Origin: an uncultured Verrucomicrobiota bacterium
Lineage (GTDB): Bacteria; Verrucomicrobiota; Verrucomicrobiia; Chthoniobacterales; JACTMZ01
NCBI GenBank assembly: GCA_903953565.1
Contig: CAJBKE010000015.1
Location: 62,001 to 126,000 of the forward strand
Direction of reading: 5' to 3'
DNA: 64,000 bases
Below the pieces are notes generated by a model. That model searched no databases, was not told the origin of the DNA, and was given only the letters and a program-made list of their open reading frames with translations. The position numbers were made by a program, and so were the translations under genes. Below are positions 24,606-32,310 of this stretch, in pieces. The number at the start of each line of letters is the position of its first letter. Within the stretch, counting starts at the first letter, position 1.

Positions 24606-25088
24606 TCACTCGTATGAGAAAGGCGAGTAGAGGTTGTCTTCGTAAGCCGAGTTGAAGAAGGTGTCCGCCATGGGCGGTTCGTAGGCGAAGGGCGCCTCGA
24701 GTTGGTAGCGCTCTTCGTTGAAATACGGATGTTTCTGGTTCACCGCTTTCGGGCCGCTGGTGAAGTAACCGTAGGAGCGCTGCATGTAGTTGATGACCGG
24801 GGCGGGGGTGCCGGCGGCGCGCAGGGTGGTGATATCCGCGTTGCTCAGGTTGTAGGCCTTGCGCGTGCTCTGCATGTAACTGATGAGGCCGGGTCCGGGG
24901 ACGCCTTTTTGGGAAGCTTCGGCGACCTGACCGACAGTGAGTGGGAGGCCGTTTCGCACCTTGAGGAGGGTGGCGTCAGAGACACCGCGGGAGTCGAAAG
25001 CATTGAGGATTTTCGGGTCGACCTGGGCCGGATCGATCGTGGCGCAGCCGGCTAGGGCCAGCAGGGCAAGGAGGAGAACAGACTTCAT
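24606..25088 (-). CDS. predicted lipoprotein of unknown function
   Basis: The 160-residue protein begins with a lipoprotein signal peptide and lipobox (MKSVLLLALLALAGC, Cys15). The body has a helical repeat-like stretch (LKVRNGLPLTVGQVAEASQKG; then ITTLRAAGTPAPVINYMQRS), in which a regulator-like fold is repeated twice. The C-terminal 50 residues are Tyr/Phe/Pro rich. I do not recognise the family. The start codon shares an unusual upstream sequence with the His-rich barrel gene (see findings). It is divergent from rplU. Confidence 0.65.
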   Translation of the reverse strand: MKSVLLLALLALAGCATIDPAQVDPKILNAFDSRGVSDATLLKVRNGLPLTVGQVAEASQKGVPGPGLISYMQSTRKAYNLSNADITTLRAAGTPAPVINYMQRSYGYFTSGPKAVNQKHPYFNEERYQLEAPFAYEPPMADTFFNSAYEDNLYSPFSYE

Positions 25089-25210
25089 AATGTGCTACCA
25101 TGGTGTCTGCGCGGGCCACTGCTGGCAAACGGAAAACGCCATCGGGAAAACTTCTTGCCATGGTCAGGCGGAGGCGGTAGCCTTCCCGACCCTTTTCCGA
25201 GGAGAAATTT

Positions 25211-25528
25211 ATGTCTTACGCAATCATCCAAACCGGCGGTCGTCAGTTCCGCGTGCAGCCGGGCGACGTCATCGACGTCGAACTGCTCGGCGTCGAAGCC
25301 GGCAAGAAAACTTCCTTCGACGAGGTTCTGTTGGCCAGCGACGGCACGGCCGTGAAGATCGGCGATCCTGTGATCAAAGGCGCGAAGGTCACCGCCGAGG
25401 TGCTTGAGGATGCGCGCAAGGCTCCCAAAGTTGTTTCCTACAAGTTCAAACGCCGCAAAGGCTACCACCGCACCGTCGGTCACCGTCAAAAGCACACACG
25501 GGTGAAGATCGGCGAAATCCAACTCTAA
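25211..25528 (+). CDS. rplU: 50S ribosomal protein bL21
   Basis: The 105-residue protein is a full-length bL21 ([18 protein letters not shown], then [20 protein letters not shown]). It binds 23S rRNA in the large subunit. A clean Shine-Dalgarno (GAGGAG, 25199-25204) sits six bases before the ATG. It forms the conserved pair with rpmA six bases downstream. Confidence 0.97.
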   Translation: MSYAIIQTGGRQFRVQPGDVIDVELLGVEAGKKTSFDEVLLASDGTAVKIGDPVIKGAKVTAEVLEDARKAPKVVSYKFKRRKGYHRTVGHRQKHTRVKIGEIQL

Positions 25529-25534
25529 ACGCAT

Positions 25535-25789
25535 ATGGCCCATAAAAAAGGACAAGGCAGCGTCAAGAACGGACGCGACAGCGTCAGCAAGCGTCTCGGC
25601 GTGAAAAAATACGGCGGGCAGGAAGTGCTCGCCGGCAACATTCTCATTCGCCAGCGCGGGCGCAAATTCCTGCCGGGCCGCAATGTCGGTCTCGGCCGCG
25701 ACTTCACGCTCTTCGCGCTGGAGAGCGGCACGGTGCTGTTCGACCGCGGTGGACGCCGGGTGAACATCGTGACGGTCGCCGCCAATTGA
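25535..25789 (+). CDS. rpmA: 50S ribosomal protein bL27
   Basis: The 84-residue bL27 ([20 protein letters not shown]...). Its N-terminal tail reaches the peptidyl-transferase centre. It starts directly with AHKKG, so it lacks the cleavable N-terminal extension seen in Firmicutes. The typical rplU-rpmA-obgE order is broken: obgE is 19 kb away at 45122. Confidence 0.97.
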   Translation: MAHKKGQGSVKNGRDSVSKRLGVKKYGGQEVLAGNILIRQRGRKFLPGRNVGLGRDFTLFALESGTVLFDRGGRRVNIVTVAAN

Positions 25790-25807
25790 TCGGATTTCCT
25801 CCTCGGG

Positions 25808-25845
25808 AAAGACCGGAGCCCGTCGCGGGTTCCGGTCTTTGTCTT
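25808..25845 (+). terminator. intrinsic terminator of the rplU-rpmA operon
   Basis: A 10-bp outer stem AAAGACCGGA / TCCGGTCTTT with an inner CCCG/CGGG stem is followed by GTCTTTG. It lies 19 bp after the rpmA stop. Confidence 0.85.
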
Positions 25846-25894
25846 TGTAGCGGCGACCCGCAAATCGGGATTGCCGCGGGCCCCATCCGTTTTA

Positions 25895-26566
25895 ATGATG
25901 CAGGGCATGCTTGAGTTGATGCAAAAAGGCGGTCCCGCCATGTGGGTGATCCTCGCGGTCAGCGTGGTGGGGGTGGCTGTTTTCCTCGAGCGCCTCATTT
26001 ATCTGCACCGTGCCCAGGTGCGCGTCGGGGAATTCCTCCGCGGCCTGGCCAATCTCGTGAAGGGGGACCGCTACGAGGAGGCGCGCAAGCAGTGTCTCTC
26101 CACGCCGGGTCCGGTGGCCCGCGTGGCCTTGAGTGCCGTGCTGGCGCGGGAATGTCCGCGGACCGAATTGCGCGACATCGTGCAGGAGGCAGGCCAGCTT
26201 GAGGTGCCAAGGCTCGAGCGTCATCTCGGTTTGCTCACCGGTCTGGCCTACACCGCGCCGCTGCTCGGGTTGCTCGGCACGGTGCTCGGATTGCTCGAAG
26301 CATTTTATCTCGTATCCACGCAGGGAGGTTATGCCACGGTGGCTGATGTGTCGGGCGCGGTTTACCAGAGTCTCATTTCAGCGGCGGCGGGTCTGGCGGT
26401 GGCCATTCCGGCGCTGATCGGCGCGGCCTATCTCTCGTCCCGCGTCAAAGACCTTCTGCATGACATGGAGCGCGCCGGCATCGAGATGGTCAATCTGCTG
26501 AAGAATCGCACGCTGCCCGCGGCGGAAATCCTTGCCGTCGACGGCGAGCCGGTCGAAAGCGCATGA
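25895..26566 (+). CDS. exbB: MotA/TolQ/ExbB proton channel family protein
   Basis: The protein is 223 residues from the ATG at 25895; the following ATG at 25898 is also possible. Three membrane helices are visible: residues ~13-33 ([20 protein letters not shown]), ~115-140 ([20 protein letters not shown]) and ~160-185 ([18 protein letters not shown]). The cytoplasmic loop between the first two is typical. With ExbD it forms the proton-driven motor that energises TonB. It overlaps exbD by four bases. Confidence 0.85.
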   Translation: MMQGMLELMQKGGPAMWVILAVSVVGVAVFLERLIYLHRAQVRVGEFLRGLANLVKGDRYEEARKQCLSTPGPVARVALSAVLARECPRTELRDIVQEAGQLEVPRLERHLGLLTGLAYTAPLLGLLGTVLGLLEAFYLVSTQGGYATVADVSGAVYQSLISAAAGLAVAIPALIGAAYLSSRVKDLLHDMERAGIEMVNLLKNRTLPAAEILAVDGEPVESA

Positions 26567-26970
26567 GGCTCGAGCCGACGGTGTGCGTGCGCGGGTTGGT
26601 GCCGGTTTTTGCCGGCACGATCACGGTGGTGCTGCTCCTCGTCTTTTTCCTGCTGCTCTCCACGTCGTTCATGATGCAGCCGGGCGTCGCGGTGGATTTG
26701 CCTGTCTCTCGTTTCCTCCTGCCGGCCATGCAGGACCCTCTGGTTGTTTCGGTCACGGGTGGTCCGGGCGCGGCGGTCTTCTTCGAGGATCGTGTGATAA
26801 AAACCTCCGAGCTGGGGGGACGTCTCGAGGCGCGCCGCACAGCTTCGCGTCAGGTGGTGATCAAAGCCGATGAAGATGCCCCGGTCTCCCTTGTCTCTGC
26901 GGTGACCGAGTTGGCCCTCGAACGCGGATTCGGTGTGGCCTTGGCCGCCACGCGCCGCCCGGAACCATGA
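26563..26970 (+). CDS. exbD: ExbD/TolR family protein
   Basis: The 135-residue protein has one N-terminal helix (VPVFAGTITVVLLLVFFLLL) and a periplasmic domain of the ExbD type (QVVIKADEDAPVSLVSAV). The motor aspartate normally found at the start of the ExbD helix is not obvious here (LVPVFAGTIT), a deviation worth noting. The stop overlaps the next start (ATGA). Confidence 0.75.
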   Translation: MRLEPTVCVRGLVPVFAGTITVVLLLVFFLLLSTSFMMQPGVAVDLPVSRFLLPAMQDPLVVSVTGGPGAAVFFEDRVIKTSELGGRLEARRTASRQVVIKADEDAPVSLVSAVTELALERGFGVALAATRRPEP

Positions 26971-27686
26971 TCCTCGCCGACCGCCTGCTGCAGGTTTTCC
27001 ATTGGCCGGCGGTGCACCAAATCCGTCTGGTGCTGCCAGCCATGATTCTGGTCTCCATCCTTGTGCACGCCGCGGGCCTTTATCTTGTCCGCGCGAAGAC
27101 TCCGCCACGCGCCGTGACGTTGCCGCCGCTACCGGGAAAAGTGACGATCATTTCCGCGGAAGATTCCGTCCTCCTCGCCGCGCGCGATCCGTCGTGGTTG
27201 CAGCCGGGGAGGTTCCGCGATCGTTTGTTGCCGCCGCCGCAGGTGCAACGTCCGCCCCGGGCGCTGCAACCGGAGTTACCGCCGCTGGCCCAGGTGCCAC
27301 CGGAACCTTTACCCGAGAAATGGGTACCCGCGCTGCCGCCGCTCGCCGTGCAATCGAGATTCGAGCCGCGGGCCACCGCTTCGGCGCCGTTGCTCGCCCC
27401 GGTCACGGCGCGCTTCGAGGCGGGTGGACCGGAAGTGACGAGCGATGTCCTTGTGCGTTTGGCTGATACCGCCCCGGCGCAACCGCCCGGTCTGCCGACT
27501 GAGCTGCTCGTGGTGCTCGATGCTTCGGGCGAAGCGCGTCATGTCTGGCTGGTGCGCAGCTGCGGCGATCCGGCCTTGGATGCGGCGGCTCGCCGTGCCG
27601 TGCAACTTTCGCGTTTCGGATCGTCGGAAAATGGCTACCGGGGCGTTTTGCGCGTTGTGTGGGGAGCGGCGAAGAAGGCGTTATGA
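26967..27686 (+). CDS. TonB-like energy transducer
   Basis: The 239-residue protein has an N-terminal membrane anchor (residues ~18-38, LVLPAMILVSILVHAAGLYLV) and a long proline-rich periplasmic spacer (residues ~70-150, many PPL/PPP). A compact C-terminal domain with the TonB-type fold pattern follows (LLVVLDASGEARHVWLVRS and DPALDAAARRAVQLSRF). The C-terminus is the region that contacts the TonB box of outer-membrane receptors. With exbB and exbD it forms a complete TonB system. No TonB-dependent receptor is in the window. It overlaps the next small gene (ATGA). Confidence 0.8.
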   Translation: MILADRLLQVFHWPAVHQIRLVLPAMILVSILVHAAGLYLVRAKTPPRAVTLPPLPGKVTIISAEDSVLLAARDPSWLQPGRFRDRLLPPPQVQRPPRALQPELPPLAQVPPEPLPEKWVPALPPLAVQSRFEPRATASAPLLAPVTARFEAGGPEVTSDVLVRLADTAPAQPPGLPTELLVVLDASGEARHVWLVRSCGDPALDAAARRAVQLSRFGSSENGYRGVLRVVWGAAKKAL

Positions 27687-27919
27687 TCCGGATGGAAATT
27701 TCCTTTTTGCCGCTGCTCTATGCGGCGGTTTTGCTGGTGGCTGTCCTTGTCGTCTGGTTGGCCGGCGCATGGCGCGAGTGGCGGCGGCGCCGCCGTGAAT
27801 GGCGCGAACTAGGCCAGTGCCGTCTGTGCGCGACGTGGGTGCGGCCCGCCGCGACGGAGCTTTGGCGGTGTCCCTCCTGCCGCGCCCTGAACGAGCGCAC
27901 CGTCCCGGCCGACCTCTGA
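27683..27919 (+). CDS. small membrane protein with zinc-ribbon tail
   Basis: The protein is 78 residues. One N-terminal helix (FLPLLYAAVLLVAVLVVWLA) is followed by a highly basic segment (WREWRRRRREWREL). A C-terminal zinc ribbon with two CxxC pairs (CRLCATW, then CPSC) completes it. The ATG overlaps the stop of the tonB-like gene by four bases, so it is part of the same operon. The family is not known to me. Its position suggests an accessory or regulator of the TonB motor. Confidence 0.7.
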   Translation: MIRMEISFLPLLYAAVLLVAVLVVWLAGAWREWRRRRREWRELGQCRLCATWVRPAATELWRCPSCRALNERTVPADL

Positions 27920-27982
27920 ACAGAAAGCCATTTGGCCTCGCCAAAGCTCGGCGGGATGTTTTAGAAAATACGGCTCAATTTT

Positions 27983-29224
27983 ATGAGCGAGCGTCGCGTC
28001 GTCATCACAGGAATCGGAGTGGTCAGCCCGGTGGGCAATAATCTCGTGTCTTTCTGGGACAGTCTCAAAGCTGGGCGCAGCGGTATCGGTCGCATCGGGG
28101 CGTTCGACACGGAGAAATTCGACTGCAAGATCGCCGGCGAGGTGCGCGGCTATGACGCGACGCCTTATTATAAAACGCCCAAGGACGTGCGTCGCACGGA
28201 CCGCTACACGCAGCTTGCGGTGGGCGCAGCCAAGATGAGCCTCGACGACTCGGGACTTGATTTGGAATCGATCGATCGCGACCGCGCCGGCGTCATGATC
28301 GGCAGCGGGGTCGGCGGTCTCGCCACCATGGAAACGCAGGTCAGCCAGATGATAACGAAGGGCCCGGACCGCACTTCGCCCTTCATGATCCCGATGATGA
28401 TCAGCAACATGGCGAGCGGCTTTATTTCCATGGAGCACGGGTTGCGCGGACCGAACATGGCGATCGTCACGGCTTGTGCCACGGCCAATCACTGCATGGG
28501 CGAAGCCTGGCGCATCATCAAGTTCGGCGATGCCGACATCATTCTGGCGGGCGGCAGCGAAGCCTGCATCGTGCCGGTGGGGGTCGCGGGTTTTGCCGCC
28601 ATGCGCGCCTTGAGTCTGCGCAACGACGAGCCGGAGCGCGCCTCACGTCCGTTCGACAAAGACCGCAACGGTTTCGTCATGGGCGAAGGCGCCGGCGTGA
28701 TCATTCTCGAGGAATACGAGCATGCGAAAAAACGCGGGGCGAAAATTTATTGCGAGCTGGCCGGCTACGGTCTGACTGCCGATGCCTATCACATGAGCGC
28801 GCCCAATCCGGAAGGCGAAGGTGCCGCGCGGTGCATGCGCATGGCGATGAAGCACGCCAAGGTCAATCCGGAGGACGTCGATTATATCAATGCCCACGGA
28901 ACATCGACGCCGATCGGCGACGCTTGCGAGACGAAAGCGGTCAAACGCGCCTTCGGGGAGAGCGCGCGCCAAGTGGCGGTGAGTTCGACCAAATCAATGA
29001 CCGGCCACCTGCTCGGCGCAGCCGGCGCGATCGAGATGGCGGCCTGCGTCATGGCCATGCGCGATAGTCTCCTGCCGCCGACGATCAACCTCGAAAATGC
29101 GGATCCCGAGTGCGATCTCGACTACGTGCCGAACACGGCGCGGGAGAAAAAGGTGAAGGTCGCAATCAGCAATTCTTTCGGCTTTGGCGGACACAATTCC
29201 TCGGTGGTGATCAAAGCGATCTGA
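27983..29224 (+). CDS. fabF: 3-oxoacyl-[acyl-carrier-protein] synthase II
   Basis: The 413-residue condensing enzyme elongates acyl-ACP by two carbons. The catalytic triad is intact: Cys165 in VTACATANH, His305 in INAHGTSTP, and His342 in GHLLGAAGAIE, with Lys337 in STKSMTG. The length matches FabF. It is cytoplasmic. No acpP gene is adjacent. It is followed 4 bp later by the nucleoside phosphorylase, suggesting cotranscription of unrelated housekeeping genes. Confidence 0.95.
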   Translation: MSERRVVITGIGVVSPVGNNLVSFWDSLKAGRSGIGRIGAFDTEKFDCKIAGEVRGYDATPYYKTPKDVRRTDRYTQLAVGAAKMSLDDSGLDLESIDRDRAGVMIGSGVGGLATMETQVSQMITKGPDRTSPFMIPMMISNMASGFISMEHGLRGPNMAIVTACATANHCMGEAWRIIKFGDADIILAGGSEACIVPVGVAGFAAMRALSLRNDEPERASRPFDKDRNGFVMGEGAGVIILEEYEHAKKRGAKIYCELAGYGLTADAYHMSAPNPEGEGAARCMRMAMKHAKVNPEDVDYINAHGTSTPIGDACETKAVKRAFGESARQVAVSSTKSMTGHLLGAAGAIEMAACVMAMRDSLLPPTINLENADPECDLDYVPNTAREKKVKVAISNSFGFGGHNSSVVIKAI

Positions 29225-29228
29225 GGCC

Positions 29229-30044
29229 ATGTCCGAGCCTTCCCACCTCCGCGCCGAGTTCCCCGCGGTGCCGGCCGAGTTGGCGTCATTCCGTCCGCGC
29301 GCCGCGCTGGTGCTCGGCTCGGGTTTGGGCGGATTCGCAGATTCCTGTGAGAAACTTTTCGAAGTGTCCTACGCGGATATCCCGGGGTTGCCGGAATCGA
29401 AAGTGCCCGGCCACGCCGGAAAATTCATCGGGGCGACCCTCGGAGGAGTGCCGCTGCTGCTCGCCATGGGCCGCGTGCATTATTACGAGGGGCACTCGGC
29501 ACGTCAGACGGCGGCGCATGTGCGTTTCATGGCATCGCTCGAACCTCAGGTGCTCGTGTTGACCAATGCGGCGGGCACTTTGAACCGCGATTTTGCTCCC
29601 GGCGGTTGGATGATGCTGTCCGACCACCTCAACCTCACCGCGGCATCGCCGCTGGCGGGTGGACCGAATTTTTTCGACATGTCGGAAGTTTACGATGCGG
29701 ACCTGCGCGCCCGGTTCCGCGCTGTGGCCTCGGAGTCGGGCGTTTCTTTGCACGAGGGGGTCTATGCCTGCGTGCCCGGACCTCAATACGAGACGCCGGC
29801 AGAAGTCAGGATGCTGCGGGCACTCGGGGCGGACGCGGTGGGCATGTCCACGGTCTTCGAGGCGATCCAGGCCCGGGCGCTCGGTCTGCGTGTCGTGGCC
29901 TTTTCCTGCCTGACGAACTGGGCGGCGGGGGTCACTGGCGAGACGCTATCGCACCATGAGGTCATGGAAACCGGACGCCGCGCGGCGGCCGTGCTGGGCG
30001 GATTGCTCGAGACGGGTCTCCGGCGCGGGTTGGTCGCTGGCTGA
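29229..30044 (+). CDS. purine nucleoside phosphorylase (trimeric type)
   Basis: The 271-residue enzyme cleaves purine nucleosides with phosphate to base and ribose-1-phosphate. Signature segments: LVLGSGLGGFAD (phosphate loop), GHAGKFIGATLGG, GRVHYYEGH, VLTNAAGTLN, GPNFFDMSEVYD and FSCLTNWAAG. These indicate the trimeric PNP I class, like human PNP or the xanthosine phosphorylase XapA. It lies directly after fabF. Confidence 0.92.
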   Translation: MSEPSHLRAEFPAVPAELASFRPRAALVLGSGLGGFADSCEKLFEVSYADIPGLPESKVPGHAGKFIGATLGGVPLLLAMGRVHYYEGHSARQTAAHVRFMASLEPQVLVLTNAAGTLNRDFAPGGWMMLSDHLNLTAASPLAGGPNFFDMSEVYDADLRARFRAVASESGVSLHEGVYACVPGPQYETPAEVRMLRALGADAVGMSTVFEAIQARALGLRVVAFSCLTNWAAGVTGETLSHHEVMETGRRAAAVLGGLLETGLRRGLVAG

Positions 30045-30060
30045 CGGGCGCATACAGCTT

Positions 30061-30073
30061 CCCCCTGAGGGGG
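30061..30073 (+). terminator. small perfect stem-loop upstream of the ECF sigma gene
   Basis: CCCCCTGAGGGGG is a 5-bp stem with a TGA loop, 17 bp after the stop of the phosphorylase gene and before the ECF sigma gene. With no T-run it could act as a weak terminator or leader structure. Confidence 0.3.
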
Positions 30074-30099
30074 CGCGCTGGTAAGGTCTCCGTTTCCCC

Positions 30100-30696
30100 A
30101 TGTCTGAAACCCGCGAGGAACAGGAGATCAATGATGTCGACCTGGTGGCTCGCACCCAGGCGGGCGACCCGCGGGCGTTCGATGACTTGGTGCGCAAATA
30201 CAGTCCGCGCCTCTACGGTTTGGTCTACAACATGACTTCAAACCACGAGGACACGAACGACCTGCTCCAGGACATTTTTGCCAAGGCCTACCGTTCGATC
30301 AAAGGCTTCAAGGGCAAATCGAGCTTCTACACTTGGCTGCACACCATCGGGACAAACATGACGATCAATTTCCTGAAGAAGCGGTCCCGGACCTACAAGA
30401 TGAGCCTGGACGACGTGGATAATGGCATTCACAACGACCCTGAGTTCTTGGAACTGACCTCGGGGCCGGACGCAAGGCGAGAAGTTAATCTCAAAGAGCT
30501 GCAGGTTAGATTGAACGAGGCCATGATGAAGCTGTCGAATGAACACAGAGCAGTCGTCACTATGTTCGATATTCAAGGCATGCCGCACGCGGAAATTGGT
30601 AAAATCCTCGGAATCTCCGAGGGAACCGTTCGCTCGCGCCTTTTTTACGCCCACCGCCAGCTGCAAAACTACCTGCAGGAATTCCTGGTCAATTAG
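30100..30696 (+). CDS. extracytoplasmic-function (ECF) RNA polymerase sigma factor
   Basis: The 198-residue sigma factor has region 2 (DDLVRKYSPRLYGLVYNMTS, then DLLQDIFAKAYRSIKGFKGK) and a region 4 helix-turn-helix (HAEIGKILGISEGTVRSRLFYAHRQLQNYL). The central part FYTWLHTIGTNMTINFLKKR is region 2.4. It belongs to the RpoE-like group. It is followed by a small membrane protein (4-bp gap) and an HtrA-like protein, the gene order of sigmaE-RseA-DegS envelope-stress systems. Confidence 0.93.
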   Translation: MSETREEQEINDVDLVARTQAGDPRAFDDLVRKYSPRLYGLVYNMTSNHEDTNDLLQDIFAKAYRSIKGFKGKSSFYTWLHTIGTNMTINFLKKRSRTYKMSLDDVDNGIHNDPEFLELTSGPDARREVNLKELQVRLNEAMMKLSNEHRAVVTMFDIQGMPHAEIGKILGISEGTVRSRLFYAHRQLQNYLQEFLVN

Positions 30697-30699
30697 CCT

Positions 30700-31122
30700 A
30701 TGAACGCAGACATCCACAAACTCCTCCGCCTCAAACGCTACGAGGCCCCGACGTCCGACTATTTCGAGCGCTTTCTCGATCAATTCAACGAGCGCCAGCG
30801 CGCCGAACTGCTCCGTCAACCGACTTGGAGCCTGGTCTGGGAGCGCTTTGTGGGTGTATTTCCCGACTTTCATGTGCCGCGGTTGGCTTATGCAGGGGTG
30901 GCCGCCGCCGCCGTGATCCTTTCCGCGGTCATTCTGCTCAACCAGCAGGGCGTGACGCCGGCCGGCCCGAGCTTCGCGCTCAACGATCCGCGGCCTTCCG
31001 CGACGGTTCTACCCTCCGGTCGTGGTGACGTACGCATGCCGGTCACCTCGCGTTCCGACTTCCCGCCTCATTATGTTTTGGAGGCGAGGCCGGTGAGCTA
31101 TGAGTCGCCGTATAGTTTTTAA
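30700..31122 (+). CDS. putative membrane partner (anti-sigma-like) of the ECF sigma factor
   Basis: The 140-residue protein has a cytoplasmic N-terminus of ~60 residues (MNADIHKLLRLKRYEAPTSD), one membrane helix around residues 65-82 (YAGVAAAAVILSAVILL) and a periplasmic tail. This is the topology of RseA-like anti-sigma factors. The zinc HxxxCxxC motif is absent (no cysteine at all), so it would be a non-ZAS type if it is an anti-sigma factor. Its stop overlaps the next start by 23 bp. Confidence 0.6.
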   Translation: MNADIHKLLRLKRYEAPTSDYFERFLDQFNERQRAELLRQPTWSLVWERFVGVFPDFHVPRLAYAGVAAAAVILSAVILLNQQGVTPAGPSFALNDPRPSATVLPSGRGDVRMPVTSRSDFPPHYVLEARPVSYESPYSF

Positions 31123-32143
31123 TCTTTGTGCCGCGCTGGCTGGCGCGGTGCTGGCAGGCCCCGTCGGAGCAAATCCGGCGGGGTCGCCGCAGCTTCCGGA
31201 GACCGAGGGCTCCGAAGTAGCCGATGCCATCCAGGGCGCGGTCGATAATGTTTTCAAATCCGCGGCTCCGTCGGTCGTGCGGGTCGAATCGGAGGACGAA
31301 CTCGGCAAAGTGTCCGGGACCGGCTTCTTTGCCGATGCGACAGGAACCGTGTACACTCTGGCTTCGGTTGTCGGCGACGGTCTCGGTCTCTCCGTCTCGC
31401 GTGGCGATCAGCGCTGGCCGGCGAAATTGGTGACCAAGGACACGCGTAGCGGCATCGCTCTGATCCGTGTCGATGGAGCCGGCGCCACCCCGTTTCTCAA
31501 GCAGGGTGATTGCCTCAAGGTGCAGGCCGCTTCGCCACTTGTTGTTGTCGGCTTTCCCTTCGACCACGATGTTTCGCCGAGTTTCGGCGTGGTCGGAGGC
31601 CTCGATCGCAAGTCCCAGGGAAAATTTTTCGCCACCACGCACATCCGGGCCAACATTCCCGTGCAGCGCGGACAAGGTGGCAGTCCCGCCCTGAATCTCG
31701 ACGGCGAGGTTGTCGGTGTGCTGGTCAGTGGCATGGAGGATGGTGCCGGTTGCTTCGTGTTGCCCATCCGCGCCGCGGAGAAAGTGCGGTCGGATTTCGC
31801 GCGTTTCGGTGACGTGCGGCACGGTTGGGCCGGGGTCACGGTGCAGGAGATGCCTGTGGCGGTGAAGGGCTCGCGCATGATGATCGATGTGGTCGACCCG
31901 AACGGACCCGCGGCGAGCCAGTTCCGTTCGGGTGACGTGGTTCTCCAAGTGGGCGACATTGCCATTCGCGAACCGGAAGACGCCCTCGATGCATCGTTTT
32001 TTCTCACGGCTGGTGAACAGGTCGAGGTTCGCGTCGCGCGCGGCGAAGAGGTCATCACGGTTCCCTTCACTCCGGCCGAGCATCCGCTCGACCGCAAAGA
32101 CGAACTGCAGGCCCTTGGTCCCGGCAGCTTGATTGCACCTTAA
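31100..32143 (+). CDS. HtrA/DegS-like periplasmic protein lacking the catalytic triad (pseudo-protease)
   Basis: The 347-residue protein has a signal peptide (MSRRIVFNLCAALAGAVLA), a trypsin-like domain (residues ~50-215) and a PDZ domain (~240-320; SRMMIDVVDPNGPA, RSGDVVLQVGDI). In active HtrA proteins the catalytic residues lie in NAHVV, DIAL and GNSGGP. Here the matching positions read TLASVV (Ser89 for His), SGIALI (Gly118 for Asp) and GQGGSP (Gly193 for Ser). All three catalytic residues are therefore replaced while the fold remains. It may sense or bind, rather than cleave. The ORF is intact, so it is not a decayed gene. Confidence 0.75.
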   Translation: MSRRIVFNLCAALAGAVLAGPVGANPAGSPQLPETEGSEVADAIQGAVDNVFKSAAPSVVRVESEDELGKVSGTGFFADATGTVYTLASVVGDGLGLSVSRGDQRWPAKLVTKDTRSGIALIRVDGAGATPFLKQGDCLKVQAASPLVVVGFPFDHDVSPSFGVVGGLDRKSQGKFFATTHIRANIPVQRGQGGSPALNLDGEVVGVLVSGMEDGAGCFVLPIRAAEKVRSDFARFGDVRHGWAGVTVQEMPVAVKGSRMMIDVVDPNGPAASQFRSGDVVLQVGDIAIREPEDALDASFFLTAGEQVEVRVARGEEVITVPFTPAEHPLDRKDELQALGPGSLIAP

Positions 32144-32220
32144 GCGATCTGGCGCGATTCTTCGCACCCGTCGTGGTTGCTGGTTGTAAAAGTGACCTCT
32201 AAAGGGTCCAGGCTTTGGAC

Positions 32221-32291
32221 GGTAGGTTGATCGTGATGTCCCTATCGCGATTTATCGATTGAAACATCGCGCCGGGACGGCGCGATCCACC
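32221..32291. repeat. nested palindromic repeat, family A, copy 3
   Basis: Same orientation as copy 1: the left end GGTAGGTTGATCG is diverged, then hairpin, linker TTTATCGATTGAAACATCGC, second hairpin and a perfect CGCGATCCACC end. It lies in the 167-bp gap between the HtrA-like gene stop and the minus-strand accA stop. Confidence 0.8.
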
Positions 32292-32310
32292 CTGCGAAGG
32301 CGCCGGTTTT

